A DNA stretch of 16,495 nucleotides, from contig NZ_CALHGG010000094.1 of NCBI RefSeq assembly GCF_938029845.1, forward strand, positions 1 to 16,495, written 5' to 3'. Positions 1 to 7,883 of the stretch are shown piece by piece. Positions within the stretch are counted from its first letter, which is position 1. Each line of letters starts with the position of its first letter. Under the pieces are notes generated by a model, which saw only the letters and a program-made list of their open reading frames with translations, did not search any database and was not told the origin of the DNA. This DNA comes from an uncultured Capnocytophaga sp. (GTDB taxonomy: Bacteria; Bacteroidota; Bacteroidia; Flavobacteriales; Flavobacteriaceae). A program made the position numbers and the translations under genes.

Positions 1-458
1 ATATCCTTATCTTCATCTTGTAGCATTATATCAATTACATTTATAATTGATTGAGAAACTCTAAATTCAAATCCTCTTTCACCTGACTGACAATAGATTA
101 AAATCTCATCTAACGAAACTATTAACTCAAACATTTCTTTTTGATGACAATCTGTTTCATCGAAATAATATGTTTCATCTATCTCATAGAGTTTCTGTCT
201 CCACAAATTAATTTTACTCATATCCATTTGTTCCTTCTCATCAACGAGATTCCACAAATAACTTACGATTTCATTTATCAATGAAACCTCTTCATCAGTC
301 AAGAAAACTTGAATATGATTTTTACACCTTTGAAATAAACTTTCACAAAACCAACTACCCCAAAAAAGTAAATTATTTTCGGGTATTTCTGAGGTTTTTT
401 CTTCTATTTCTTTTGAATACGAACTAAAATTTTCCATTTTATTACTTGAATCTTTCAT
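1..458 (-). CDS. Hypothetical acidic protein, C-terminus cut by window edge
   Basis: An open frame starts at the ATG at 458 and runs without a stop to the left edge, giving about 152 residues. An in-frame TAG lies a few codons upstream of the ATG, so the start is there or at the second ATG seven codons later. The protein is rich in Glu, Asp and Lys, has no signal peptide or membrane segment, and looks mostly alpha-helical. Visible landmarks are LLFWGSWFCESLF (about residues 30-42), a YLWNLVDE stretch and a C-terminal SIINVIDIML helix. The spacing of W, C and LW residues faintly recalls all-helical DUF416-like proteins, but I do not claim membership. It is the last visible gene of a minus-strand run of small genes whose composition resembles immunity-gene clusters. 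Function is not recognised. Confidence 0.6.
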   Translation of the reverse strand, partial: MKDSSNKMENFSSYSKEIEEKTSEIPENNLLFWGSWFCESLFQRCKNHIQVFLTDEEVSLINEIVSYLWNLVDEKEQMDMSKINLWRQKLYEIDETYYFDETDCHQKEMFELIVSLDEILIYCQSGERGFEFRVSQSIINVIDIMLQDEDKD

Positions 459-476
459 ATTAGTGATATTTATTCT

Positions 477-510
477 CCGCTAGTGCGAGTGTCTCGCTCG
501 TGCTTTGTCA
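477..510. repeat. GC-rich hairpin element in AT-rich spacer
   Basis: In an otherwise AT-rich spacer (459-697) there is a short GC-rich patch with a perfect inverted repeat: GCGAG at 485-489, loop TGT, CTCGC at 493-497, followed by a second CTCG-like copy. It looks like a piece of a dispersed intergenic element rather than a gene remnant, because its reading frames are broken. No U-run follows it, so it is not a convincing terminator. I see no other gene in this spacer. Confidence 0.3.
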
Positions 511-661
511 ATTAGGCTTTGTATTTTTACATTGTAGTGCTTGGTAAGTTGTTGAGGGTTTAAGAGTATATTTGAAATATTCCTATAAATCTGTAATAAA
601 GTTACAAACTCTTGGTATGATAGGTTACAAGCTACAAGAAACGTACTAGAGGAGGATATTT

Positions 662-682
662 AGATAACTTCCTTTGTTATCT
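662..682. terminator. Weak hairpin downstream of the SUKH-like gene
   Basis: A perfect 7-bp inverted repeat (AGATAAC at 662-668 and GTTATCT at 676-682, 7-base loop) lies about 15 bases past the stop codon at 698 in the direction of transcription. It has few G/C pairs and is followed by AAATAT rather than a U-run, so a terminator role is only possible. Confidence 0.25.
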
Positions 683-697
683 TATGAAATTTACAGA

Positions 698-1147
698 TTA
701 TAACTTAAATGCCTCTATAGGAGTACCTTGTAACAAGTTTTCGAAAGCTTCGAAAGGATCTCTTCCATAAAGAAGAAGCTCAAACCCTTCGGCATAGACA
801 CTATTATCTTCACCAATAACCAAGGTGTAATAATCATCATACGCCATTGCAAAAGGAATTAAGTTCTTTAAGTCAAAACTACTCTCTATGTAGGAATAAT
901 GTCCTTTGTTATTGCTTGTCAATACTTTTTCTAAGGTAAAATCTATATAATTACCTCTCGCTGAGAAACTTTTATTTAGGAAATACCCTAAAAAGAGTAT
1001 CAATGAATCATTGATTGACTCATATCCTTTGGATTGGTACATGTTGATTATAAACTCTTTCTTAGCATTAAACTCCGTGGGGCTAATTTTATAATCAATA
1101 GCTATATTGTTCTTAAGAAGTAGTTTCTTTAATCGATTTGTTATCAT
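698..1147 (-). CDS. SUKH-like (probably SUKH-3-type) putative immunity protein
   Basis: A soluble protein of 149 residues with no signal peptide. The N-terminal third is a basic helix followed by YQSKGYESINDSLILFLGYF. The C-terminal half reads IPFAMAYDDYYTLVIGEDN, then SVYAEGF, then DPFEAFENLLQG. This order (a helix with a 'GY...FL..' motif, a 'PFA' strand, a strand ending in a glycine-bearing turn before 'VY', and a final amphipathic helix ending 'LL.G') is what I know of the SUKH superfamily, especially SUKH-3. Many members of that superfamily neutralise toxins of polymorphic or contact-dependent systems. The ATG overlaps the stop of the upstream small frame by four bases (ATGA), suggesting translational coupling to what was once a partner gene. 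The family call rests on pattern only. No toxin gene is in view. Confidence 0.5.
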   Translation of the reverse strand: MITNRLKKLLLKNNIAIDYKISPTEFNAKKEFIINMYQSKGYESINDSLILFLGYFLNKSFSARGNYIDFTLEKVLTSNNKGHYSYIESSFDLKNLIPFAMAYDDYYTLVIGEDNSVYAEGFELLLYGRDPFEAFENLLQGTPIEAFKL

Positions 1148-1348
1148 GATTGCTCTTCTTCTATTTCCATTAGTAAATATTCCTGCAAGCTTCCGCTTAT
1201 TTTTGTACCATTACAGAAGAGTTCAAAGGGATATTCTTGCTCTTTAAAAGTAGCTATTCCATCAACATAGGTTCTTATATTGAATAAAAAGCCTACCTAC
1301 TTCTAAAGAAAGATAGGAATCTACTTTATTTTTAAAATCGCTTGTCAT
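1144..1348 (-). pseudogene. Small gene with apparent frameshift, upstream of the SUKH-like gene
   Basis: An ATG at 1348 opens a frame beginning MTSDFKNKVDSYLSLEVGR, which runs into a TGA at 1264-1262. From about 1296 a second frame is open to the TGA at 1146-1144. It encodes about 50 residues, including TYVDGIATFKEQEYPFELF and SLQEYLLMEIEEEQ, and has no ATG of its own until near its end. Joining the two near GGTAGGCTTTTTATT, by skipping one base, gives a plausible soluble acidic protein of about 68 residues whose stop overlaps the next ATG. I infer either a real one-base insertion (a broken gene), a sequencing error in a T-rich run, or, least likely, programmed shifting. The family is not recognised. 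Confidence 0.4.
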
Positions 1349-1396
1349 TACCTATATTTGTTTGGGTTATCTTTTTTATAATTCTGCTACTTATTG

Positions 1397-1948
1397 TTAT
1401 GAACATTGCCAAAAACCGGCGATTATCTTTCGTGTGTCATTGTGTTTGTATAAATACAATGCTCCAAAATTAAAAACATCATCAAAAACTCCCTCTATGT
1501 ATCCTTCTTCATCAATCATTAAAAAGAATGAATAATTATCTTCCAAAAGTTGTTTGTAATAGAACTCATTCTGCTGAATATATCTAGGAACTCCTCCTGC
1601 TTTTATAAATAAAAATTTACCTTCTTGTTTTTCCGTATATCCTCCTATGGAAAATATAGCGTTGTTGAAATTCTCTAAACGATATTCTGAATGAACGCCC
1701 ATTGGAGCGTATTTGTGTTCAATTACTTTTATATCAATATTGGGATAAATACTGTTGTTCACTAACTTTTCAATATCCTTTGTAACTAAAATAGATAACA
1801 TCTTATCTTCTTTCTCCGGATGAACAAGTGTTGCATAGAAAGCATACCCTTCAGGGATTTCCGTTTCTATATTTATAGGAGGGTTCCCTCCTATACGTCC
1901 CTTAATACTTTCGTTATAGGGGATACATTGTGCATATAATGGGGTCAT
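1397..1948 (-). CDS. Distant DUF1963/YwqG-like protein, putative immunity-type
   Basis: A soluble protein of 183 residues with no signal peptide. Its C-terminal half aligns by eye, element for element, with the two DUF1963 proteins nearby. KAGGVPRYIQQ matches their KIGGYPYFTQ, NYSFFLMIDEEG matches HTFLLLQID, FNFGALYLYKH matches the WG..G.ANFFIS strand, and both end in a short W-bearing tail (FWQCS against NWDCS). The N-terminal GRIGGNPPINI matches their KFGGTPYIP. I infer a shortened, diverged member of the same fold. Members of this family are of unknown molecular function; B. subtilis ywqG sits beside the ywqJ toxin and ywqK genes, which fits an anti-toxin-like context. The ATG lies 2 bases past the stop of the 208-residue gene upstream, so the two are probably translated together. 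Confidence 0.5.
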   Translation of the reverse strand: MTPLYAQCIPYNESIKGRIGGNPPINIETEIPEGYAFYATLVHPEKEDKMLSILVTKDIEKLVNNSIYPNIDIKVIEHKYAPMGVHSEYRLENFNNAIFSIGGYTEKQEGKFLFIKAGGVPRYIQQNEFYYKQLLEDNYSFFLMIDEEGYIEGVFDDVFNFGALYLYKHNDTRKIIAGFWQCS

Positions 1949-1950
1949 AC

Positions 1951-2577
1951 TTAATCTTCCAACAATTCGTTTAAATCATTTACTAAATCATCTGCCACAT
2001 CTTCAAGTATTTGTTGGCGATAATACTTATTGTTCTGTATTTTTTCTAAAATACTTACATATTGTACTACATCATAGGAGTTTAAAGTATAGGTTAAGTA
2101 ATACAGTTCTCTTACTTCCTTTTCTTTCAAATAGTAAAGATCATTGAAAAGTATCGTTGATATATCAGTTACAACTATGTATTGTAGTACTTTTTCTTGA
2201 TTGAGAATAAAATAAAGATTTTCCGTAATCTTTAAAATCACCAAATCTAATAGTTTATTACAATTGGCATAACTAAATACAAGGTTATCTTCACATAAGT
2301 ACGAACGTGTATGAGTATAATCATCCACTTCAAAAGTAAAATCTTCTCGTGAAAGCGTGGTAAGTGTTGTAGGTTTTTGTTCTTCCAATAAGAAGGAGGG
2401 TAGAGAGGGAAGTATACAACTCCCTACATTGTGTTGCAAAATAATATTCACACCACTAAGGTGATTATTGATGTCAAAGAAAAATACATCGCCTGCTTCT
2501 TCTAAGCAAGTGTCGCTTTCTCCCCATTCCAAAAGGAGGGTTCTATTGATGATTTTATTCATAAGATCTAAATTCAA
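1951..2577 (-). CDS. Hypothetical acidic soluble protein
   Basis: A protein of 208 residues, strongly acidic, with a helical Asp/Glu-rich C-terminus (DVADDLVNDLNELLED). It has no signal peptide, membrane span or recognisable catalytic motif. The N-terminal half looks beta-rich (VFFFDINNH, GVNIILQHN, DFTFEVDD) and the C-terminal half alpha-helical. I do not recognise the family. Its stop is 2 bases before the ATG of the DUF1963-like gene, giving a two-gene unit. Small size, acidity and company with SUKH-like and DUF1963 genes suggest an immunity-type protein, but this is inference from context only. A TTTG-containing AT-rich sequence just upstream loosely resembles a -7 box, with one extra spacer base. 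Confidence 0.6.
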   Translation of the reverse strand: MNLDLMNKIINRTLLLEWGESDTCLEEAGDVFFFDINNHLSGVNIILQHNVGSCILPSLPSFLLEEQKPTTLTTLSREDFTFEVDDYTHTRSYLCEDNLVFSYANCNKLLDLVILKITENLYFILNQEKVLQYIVVTDISTILFNDLYYLKEKEVRELYYLTYTLNSYDVVQYVSILEKIQNNKYYRQQILEDVADDLVNDLNELLED

Positions 2578-2643
2578 ATATTAAACGTAACCTTTTGTGC
2601 CAATTCCACACTCACAATTATTTACAAGCATTCACAAAGGAGC

Positions 2644-3468
2644 TTAACTACAATCCCAATTGTATAGTACATTGTCAAATTGGCAAGCCGCCAAATCTTC
2701 AGGGGAGATAAAAAAGTTAGCTACACCACAATCGCCCCATAGGATTTCTTTGTTCTCTACCTCATCTGTATCTATTTGCAAAAGAAGAAATGTATGAGGA
2801 TCGTTCTCTTCACGAGGATCTACCTGAGTAAAGTATGGATATCCTTCTATCTTATGCCCTGCAGGATCTTTTAGTAATAAGTTATCAATTATCTGGCAAG
2901 TTTCCCGAGGTAAATCCCACATTTCCTTTATATCATCTGAAAAAATCTCATTCCACTTTCTTATAAACTTTCTTTCGGCGGCTTTTTCTTCTATTGAAAA
3001 GGTTTCAGTACCATTGGTAAAGTGCAAAGCAAACTGTAAATCAGCATCAAAGGGTAAGTAACAGTTTTCAAAAGTATAGTTTTCTATAAAATTCTCTATA
3101 GGTAAGGCTGCACCAATAGTAGGATAGTAGATCACACGTTTGTTTTCATTATTACAAAGATTGTTGAGATCTAAGCCATATAGATAATCGTCCGTAGCAG
3201 CAATCCAAAACTGTAAGAGTCCTTTTTGAGGGTACAAAGTATTCTCCGGCAACTGCTCACAATTGATTTGCGCTAACATAAACAGCGGTTTGCCATCGAC
3301 ACTAGTAGGTAGAGTGCCGTCCTTAGGGATATAGGGTGTCCCACCAAATTTGCTATCGGTAAGGGCTAAGTTATCAGCTAAGGACAGCGAAATGTGAATC
3401 ACCTCCCGCTGGGTAGTGGTGTTGAGGTCAGCAACGAATTGTTCGATCTGTGCTTGTGTTGGGGGCAT
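2644..3468 (-). CDS. DUF1963 (YwqG-family) protein, paralogue 1
   Basis: A cytoplasmic protein of 274 residues of the DUF1963/YwqG family. Family hallmarks are visible: the helical N-terminus TQAQIEQFVADLN, then SKFGGTPYIP with GG at 42-43, LFMLAQINCEQLP, KGLLQFWIAA, RVIYYPTIG, then HKIGGYPYFTQ (GG near 208), HTFLLLQID and a WGDCGVANFFIS strand near the C-terminus. The length fits the family. Biochemical function is unknown, although homologues occur near toxin genes. Its N-terminal 92 or so residues are about 90% identical to the paralogue ending at 4083, while the rest is much more diverged. A 74-base spacer separates it from the lipoprotein gene upstream. Confidence 0.85.
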   Translation of the reverse strand: MPPTQAQIEQFVADLNTTTQREVIHISLSLADNLALTDSKFGGTPYIPKDGTLPTSVDGKPLFMLAQINCEQLPENTLYPQKGLLQFWIAATDDYLYGLDLNNLCNNENKRVIYYPTIGAALPIENFIENYTFENCYLPFDADLQFALHFTNGTETFSIEEKAAERKFIRKWNEIFSDDIKEMWDLPRETCQIIDNLLLKDPAGHKIEGYPYFTQVDPREENDPHTFLLLQIDTDEVENKEILWGDCGVANFFISPEDLAACQFDNVLYNWDCS

Positions 3469-3542
3469 ATTTTTATTTTTTGAGGTGAGTTAGAAAAAAG
3501 TATAGTGACGTCTCCTATCCTCTCCCCCCTAAAACCTGCTCC

Positions 3543-3956
3543 CTACAACTGCAATGTAATAGGGTCGTTATTTTCTGATCTGAGGGTAACGGCTTTGCTG
3601 GTTTTTAGTGTGTTTTTGGTTACATCATCACCTGAAAGGTTCTGCTTGTCCTGAGTGTAATAGACTACAAAATGATAGATTTCACGTTCATCAAATTTAT
3701 CTACACTTAGGGTAAAAATAGCTTTACCATTGTCATCAGTAGCTGTCGATTGAGCATGGAAAGTAGGTCTTGAACCATTTTTATTCTCCCAAGCCCACTG
3801 GTTGTAGGCGTAGACTACCCAGTTTTTTAGTGCATTGCCATTGGCATCCTTTAAGTAGAGGGTTACATCTACTTTGCCTTCCAATTTCTTAATTTCTTCC
3901 TTGCTACAAGCCACGATAGCAAGTACAATCAATAGGGTTACGATTATTTTTTTCAT
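3543..3956 (-). CDS. Small lipoprotein with surface-export-type signal
   Basis: A protein of 137 residues. MKKIIVTLLIVLAIVAC is a typical type II signal peptide with a lipobox ending in Cys17, and the mature protein starts C-S-K-E-E. In Capnocytophaga, K followed by two acidic residues just after the lipidated Cys is the published lipoprotein export signal that directs proteins to the cell surface, so surface exposure is predicted. The remainder looks like a single beta-sandwich: VDVTLYLKDANGNALKNW, then a D-D-N-G-K-A-I-F-T-L turn and strand, and a final ITLQL. This recalls the 'LKDANGNP..GA.V' style of carboxypeptidase-regulatory-like or Ig-like domains. It lies between the two DUF1963 paralogues and has its own -7 box upstream, so it may be expressed apart from them. 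Ligand or role is unknown. Confidence 0.75.
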   Translation of the reverse strand: MKKIIVTLLIVLAIVACSKEEIKKLEGKVDVTLYLKDANGNALKNWVVYAYNQWAWENKNGSRPTFHAQSTATDDNGKAIFTLSVDKFDEREIYHFVVYYTQDKQNLSGDDVTKNTLKTSKAVTLRSENNDPITLQL

Positions 3957-3999
3957 TTGATTACTTGTATTTAGTTGTTAGAGATTAGTTTTGAGAAGA

Positions 4000-4007
4000 C
4001 AAAGATA
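4000..4007 (-). promoter_or_regulatory. Putative -7 box for the lipoprotein gene
   Basis: TATCTTTG on the minus strand matches the Bacteroidetes TAnnTTTG -7 element, 43 bases upstream of the lipoprotein ATG at 3956. No clear TTTG is seen 19-21 bases further upstream, so the -33 half is weak. Confidence 0.45.
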
Positions 4008-4082
4008 GTAAAAATTTTTTATATTTACACTTTTATCCCCAAATTCAAAGAAATAGATGATTTTATTCATAAAATTATATCT

Positions 4083-4931
4083 TTAGCCCTGATAATTATC
4101 TTCCCAATGAAAAAATATATTGTCAAACTTACAATTATCCAAATCTTCAGAGCTGATAAAGAAGTTAGCTATGCCTCCGAGATTTCCCCAACAAATCTCT
4201 TCCCCTTCTATGTTATCAATATCTATTTGCAGGAGCAGGAAAGTATGAGGGTCATTTTCTTCACGAGGATCATACTCAATAAAGTAAGGGTAACCGCCTA
4301 TTTTGTGTCCAGTAGGTTCTTTCAGGAGATAGGCATTGATTTCCTCACAGATATCATCAGGTACTTCATCAAAAAACTCATCAATGGTAGTTATATGAGT
4401 TGAAAAGGATTCATTCCATTTCTGAAAAAAGAGTTGGGTAGCAGCCCTTTCTTCTAAAGAAATACTCTCTGTGTCCTTTTTGAAATGCAAAGCAAATTGC
4501 CTTTTAGAATTGAAAGGTAGATTCTTGTCATCGAAAGTATAATCGTTGATAAAATCGTCCATAGGTAGAGCTTCTCCAAAAGTAGGATAATAGATCACCC
4601 GCTTAAAATCATTGCTACAAGGAGCTTCATAATCCAACCCATATAGAGGAGCTTCCGTAGCAGCAATCCAAAACTGTAAGAGTCCTTTTTTGGGGTACAA
4701 AGTATTCTCCGGCAACTGCTCACAATTGATTTGCGCCAACATAAACAGCGGTTTGCCATCGACACTGGTAGGGAGCGCACCCCCTTGGGGGATATAGGGT
4801 GTTCCGCCCAACTTGCTATCGGTAAGGGCTAAGTTATCAGCTAAGGATAGCGAAATACGAATTACCTCCCGCTGAGTCGTAGCATTGAGGTCGGCTACTA
4901 ATTGTTCGATTTGTGCTTGTGTAGGGGTCAT
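4083..4931 (-). CDS. DUF1963 (YwqG-family) protein, paralogue 2
   Basis: A cytoplasmic protein of 282 residues of the DUF1963/YwqG family, with the same landmarks as its paralogue: TQAQIEQLVADLN, SKLGGTPYIP, LFMLAQINCEQLP, KGLLQFWIAA, RVIYYPTFG, HKIGGYPYFIE, HTFLLLQID and GGIANFFISSEDL. Near-identity to the other copy covers about the first 92 residues, and nucleotide identity there includes a run of more than 40 bases. After that identity drops sharply, with extra residues around 175-190 (the DEFFDEVPDD segment). This is the signature of duplication followed by recombination or gene conversion of the N-terminal part. The ATG is 24 bases past the stop of the GH3/serine hydrolase gene, so it may be co-transcribed from that gene's promoter. 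Function is unknown. Confidence 0.85.
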   Translation of the reverse strand: MTPTQAQIEQLVADLNATTQREVIRISLSLADNLALTDSKLGGTPYIPQGGALPTSVDGKPLFMLAQINCEQLPENTLYPKKGLLQFWIAATEAPLYGLDYEAPCSNDFKRVIYYPTFGEALPMDDFINDYTFDDKNLPFNSKRQFALHFKKDTESISLEERAATQLFFQKWNESFSTHITTIDEFFDEVPDDICEEINAYLLKEPTGHKIGGYPYFIEYDPREENDPHTFLLLQIDIDNIEGEEICWGNLGGIANFFISSEDLDNCKFDNIFFHWEDNYQG

Positions 4932-4955
4932 ATACTAAAAATTAAAAACTTAGAA

Positions 4956-7862
4956 CTACATCAAAGATTCCTGTACTACTCTTTGGATTTTGGCACGGAT
5001 ATTTTCGGTAATCAACTTTTTGTTGTCGGCGGTAGGGAAAGTACGGTTGGAGAGGAAGACATAGATGGTCTGAGTGGCGGGGTCTGCCCAAGCCAAGGTA
5101 CCTGTAAAGCCTGTATGACCAAAGCTCTCAGGGGATACACAGCCACAAGTATAACCTCCCTGCCCTGGAAGCTGTGGTTTGTCAAAACCCAAAGCACGGC
5201 GATTGCGTTCGGAGATAAAATAGCTCTTATTGAAAGCATCAAAAGCATTGGCAGAGAAGTAGCGTATCCCTCCGTAATAGCCTTTCTGCAGGTAGAGCTG
5301 CATCATCTTAGCCACATCATTGGCTGTGCCAAAAAGTCCTGCATGACCTGCTACTCCACCGAGCATAGCAGCCCCTTGATCATTTACATAACCACGGAGA
5401 AGCTGTTGGCGGAAGCTCTTATCTTCCTCTGAAGGGGCTATTTGCTCCTTAGGAAAACGGTCTAAAGGGCGATAAGTGAGCTGATAAGCCCCCATACTCT
5501 TATAGAAATCTTTTTCTACCAACTCATTCAGCGGTTTACCTTTGGTGTTTTCTATATATTTTTGAAAAAGATAATAGGAAAGATCACTATAAAGGTATTT
5601 TTTTTGCTTGATAAGGTCACTTTTTGCAATAGATTGTAGGATAGTATCACGATAATGATCTGTGATAAAGATATTCTCCGCTACTTGAGTAGGATATTTG
5701 GGCGTAAGTGTTGCGTTATAGATATCAGAGGAGAGAACTTTGGTCTTTGTGTCCATAGTTCTGCGATAGAAAGGCAACCAAGCCTGTAATTGTCCATAGT
5801 GAGAAAGCGCCTCCTTCACAGTAATATTGGCCTTATTAGTACCACTGAGCATAGGCAGCAGTGTAGAGAGGGAGGTATTGAGCTTTATTTTCTGTTTGTC
5901 ATATAGGTCAATTAGCTCAGGCAGGGTAGAGAGAATCTTGGTCAGTGAAGCCAAGTCATATAAGGTATTATTGGTCACCTGTTCGGCATTCTTATCATAG
6001 GTACAGCGGCCAAAACTCTTCTGATAGACCACTACCCCATTGCGTGCTACCAATACTTGAGCCGAAGGAGTCATTTGCTTTTGAATGGCTTCGGTTACTA
6101 TAGAGTCTATTTTGTAAAAATTTTTTGAGTTCAACCCTGCATTCTCAGGCAAACCATAGGCTAAGCGATTGAGGGGTTTGGTAGGCAAGTTGCGCCCAAA
6201 GAGGATACTCTTATGGGCAGTTACAGGCAAGACTCCCTCAAAAGGAATCGCCCCATAGATGAGTTGGGCTGCTTTCTGCTGGGCGAAAGGTGCATTCTGG
6301 TAGGCCACCACCACTGCGGCAAAAGAGCTCAGGTCTGGCAAGTCCAAAAGGGCATAAGGCTTGGTAAAGATGGTAAGTATCACCTCCTTTTTCTCCTTGA
6401 CTATATTTTGGAGAAGTGCCAGCTCTTGAGCATTAAACTTGTATTCTGCCCAAGGGGAAGCATTGGAGTGATGCAAACCAATGATAATACGGTCATAGGA
6501 TGCCATTTCCTTCTTGAGTGCCTCCCATGAGCCACTCTTAAGCTGTACTACATCCTGATAATAGCGTAAATTCTTGAAGAACTCCCATCCAGAATCGTCA
6601 CCAAACTTGATGTATGCAGTCTTCTTAACATCCAAATTTTTCAATGGTAGTACATTCTTAGCATTTTGTGCTAAGGTAATGGCTTTTTCATAGATTTTTT
6701 CTGCAAGTAGATCGTCCTCCTTGGTATTAAGGTCTTGGGTGAGGTTGGTTAGTGCCACTGGTTTGTACTTATTAAGCCCAGCCCAATACTTGGCTTTAAG
6801 TATCTTTTTCACCGAATGTGCCAAGCGGTATTCATTGATAGCTCCTTCCTGATAGGCTTTTTTAAGCTCTTCTATCCCTTTGATAGGATCGGAGGACATC
6901 AAAAGGACATCATTCCCAGCCAAGAAAGCCTGCAGATCCACTTGGGAAGACTCGGCATAGTCGGCCACGCCCTTCATACCCAAGGCATCGGAGAAGATCA
7001 GTCCCTGAAAGCCCATCTGCTGCTTGATCAGTCCAGAGACCACCTTGTAGGAGATAGAGGTAGGCTTGCCCTCATCCAAGGCAGGTACATTCAGGTGACC
7101 TACCATAAGGGAGGCTACTCCTGCACTGATAAGCTGCTGGAAAGGATAGAACTCGGTACTCTCTAGGCGCTCACGGGAGAAGGAGACAGTAGGAAGGGTC
7201 TTATGAGAATCCTTTTCCGTATCTCCATGCCCAGGGAAGTGCTTGCCACAAGCTAAGACCCCTACGCTCTGCATCCCCTTGGTGAAAGCTACTCCTTTCT
7301 GAGCCACATTGAACTTGCTTTCTCCAAAGGAGCGGTTGCCTATAATAGGGTTTTTTGGATTGGTATTAATATCTATATCAGGGGCAAAATCAATATGTAC
7401 ACCCAAGCGCTTGCAGTGTTGGGCAATATGCTTGCCTGTTTGCTCTACCAAAGCATTATCCTTAAGTGCCCCCAAGGTCATATTCCATGGGAAGGCATAA
7501 ACAGAATCCAAACGCATAGCCAGTCCCCACTCGGCATCCATAGCCACAAAAAGAGGTGTTTTGGCGATAGATTGGAACTCATTGGTAAGTTTTGCCTGAG
7601 CCACAGGGGAACCTTTGGAGAAGATAATTCCCCCAATATGATATTTCTTAATCAAATCCTTGATAGGTTTCTGCTGTTTGGCAGTATGCGAACTAAATAC
7701 CTGTACCATAAATAGTTGTCCTATTTTTTGATCCAAGTTCATGGAGTTGTACAGGCTATCCACCCAGCGGGTTTGTGCTTGATCGTCTTTGGTACGAAGT
7801 GGGTCTATCTGTTGAGAGAAAGCTACCAAAGGAAAGAAAAAGAGTAGGAAAAAAAATCTCAT
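4956..7862 (-). CDS. Exported GH3 beta-N-acetylhexosaminidase-like / serine hydrolase (beta-lactamase-fold) fusion
   Basis: With the ATG at 7862 this is a 968-residue protein. MRFFFLLFFFPLVAFSQ is a signal peptide. The GH3 N-terminal domain covers about 30-355. It has KHFPGHGD at 207-214 followed by TEKDSH (His220, NagZ-type acid/base loop) and FSDALGMKG with the nucleophile Asp at 292. A GH3 C-terminal-like domain runs to about 555. A class C beta-lactamase/DD-peptidase-like domain covers about 580-968, with SLTK (Ser637, Lys640), YSD (756-758) and HTG (914-916). Known relatives of the first domain cleave N-acetylglucosaminides of peptidoglycan, and those of the last hydrolyse peptide or ester bonds in the envelope, so a periplasmic wall-recycling or remodelling role is likely. 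An upstream in-frame TTG at 7886 is unlikely to be the start because the -7 promoter box overlaps it. The DUF1963 gene follows after 24 bases. Confidence 0.9.
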   Translation of the reverse strand: MRFFFLLFFFPLVAFSQQIDPLRTKDDQAQTRWVDSLYNSMNLDQKIGQLFMVQVFSSHTAKQQKPIKDLIKKYHIGGIIFSKGSPVAQAKLTNEFQSIAKTPLFVAMDAEWGLAMRLDSVYAFPWNMTLGALKDNALVEQTGKHIAQHCKRLGVHIDFAPDIDINTNPKNPIIGNRSFGESKFNVAQKGVAFTKGMQSVGVLACGKHFPGHGDTEKDSHKTLPTVSFSRERLESTEFYPFQQLISAGVASLMVGHLNVPALDEGKPTSISYKVVSGLIKQQMGFQGLIFSDALGMKGVADYAESSQVDLQAFLAGNDVLLMSSDPIKGIEELKKAYQEGAINEYRLAHSVKKILKAKYWAGLNKYKPVALTNLTQDLNTKEDDLLAEKIYEKAITLAQNAKNVLPLKNLDVKKTAYIKFGDDSGWEFFKNLRYYQDVVQLKSGSWEALKKEMASYDRIIIGLHHSNASPWAEYKFNAQELALLQNIVKEKKEVILTIFTKPYALLDLPDLSSFAAVVVAYQNAPFAQQKAAQLIYGAIPFEGVLPVTAHKSILFGRNLPTKPLNRLAYGLPENAGLNSKNFYKIDSIVTEAIQKQMTPSAQVLVARNGVVVYQKSFGRCTYDKNAEQVTNNTLYDLASLTKILSTLPELIDLYDKQKIKLNTSLSTLLPMLSGTNKANITVKEALSHYGQLQAWLPFYRRTMDTKTKVLSSDIYNATLTPKYPTQVAENIFITDHYRDTILQSIAKSDLIKQKKYLYSDLSYYLFQKYIENTKGKPLNELVEKDFYKSMGAYQLTYRPLDRFPKEQIAPSEEDKSFRQQLLRGYVNDQGAAMLGGVAGHAGLFGTANDVAKMMQLYLQKGYYGGIRYFSANAFDAFNKSYFISERNRRALGFDKPQLPGQGGYTCGCVSPESFGHTGFTGTLAWADPATQTIYVFLSNRTFPTADNKKLITENIRAKIQRVVQESLM

Positions 7863-7883
7863 TTTGCTTTTTTTTATAAAGGG

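Noticed and set aside
3975..4403. Plus-strand open frame of 142 residues
   Set aside because: It lies antisense to the well-supported DUF1963 gene and the lipoprotein promoter region, and has no recognisable features.
4902..5432. Plus-strand open frame of 176 residues
   Set aside because: It is antisense to conserved serine-hydrolase coding sequence; its Cys- and Ser-rich composition is typical of a shadow frame.
6816..7166. Plus-strand open frame of 116 residues
   Set aside because: It is antisense to the GH3 catalytic domain with all motifs intact.
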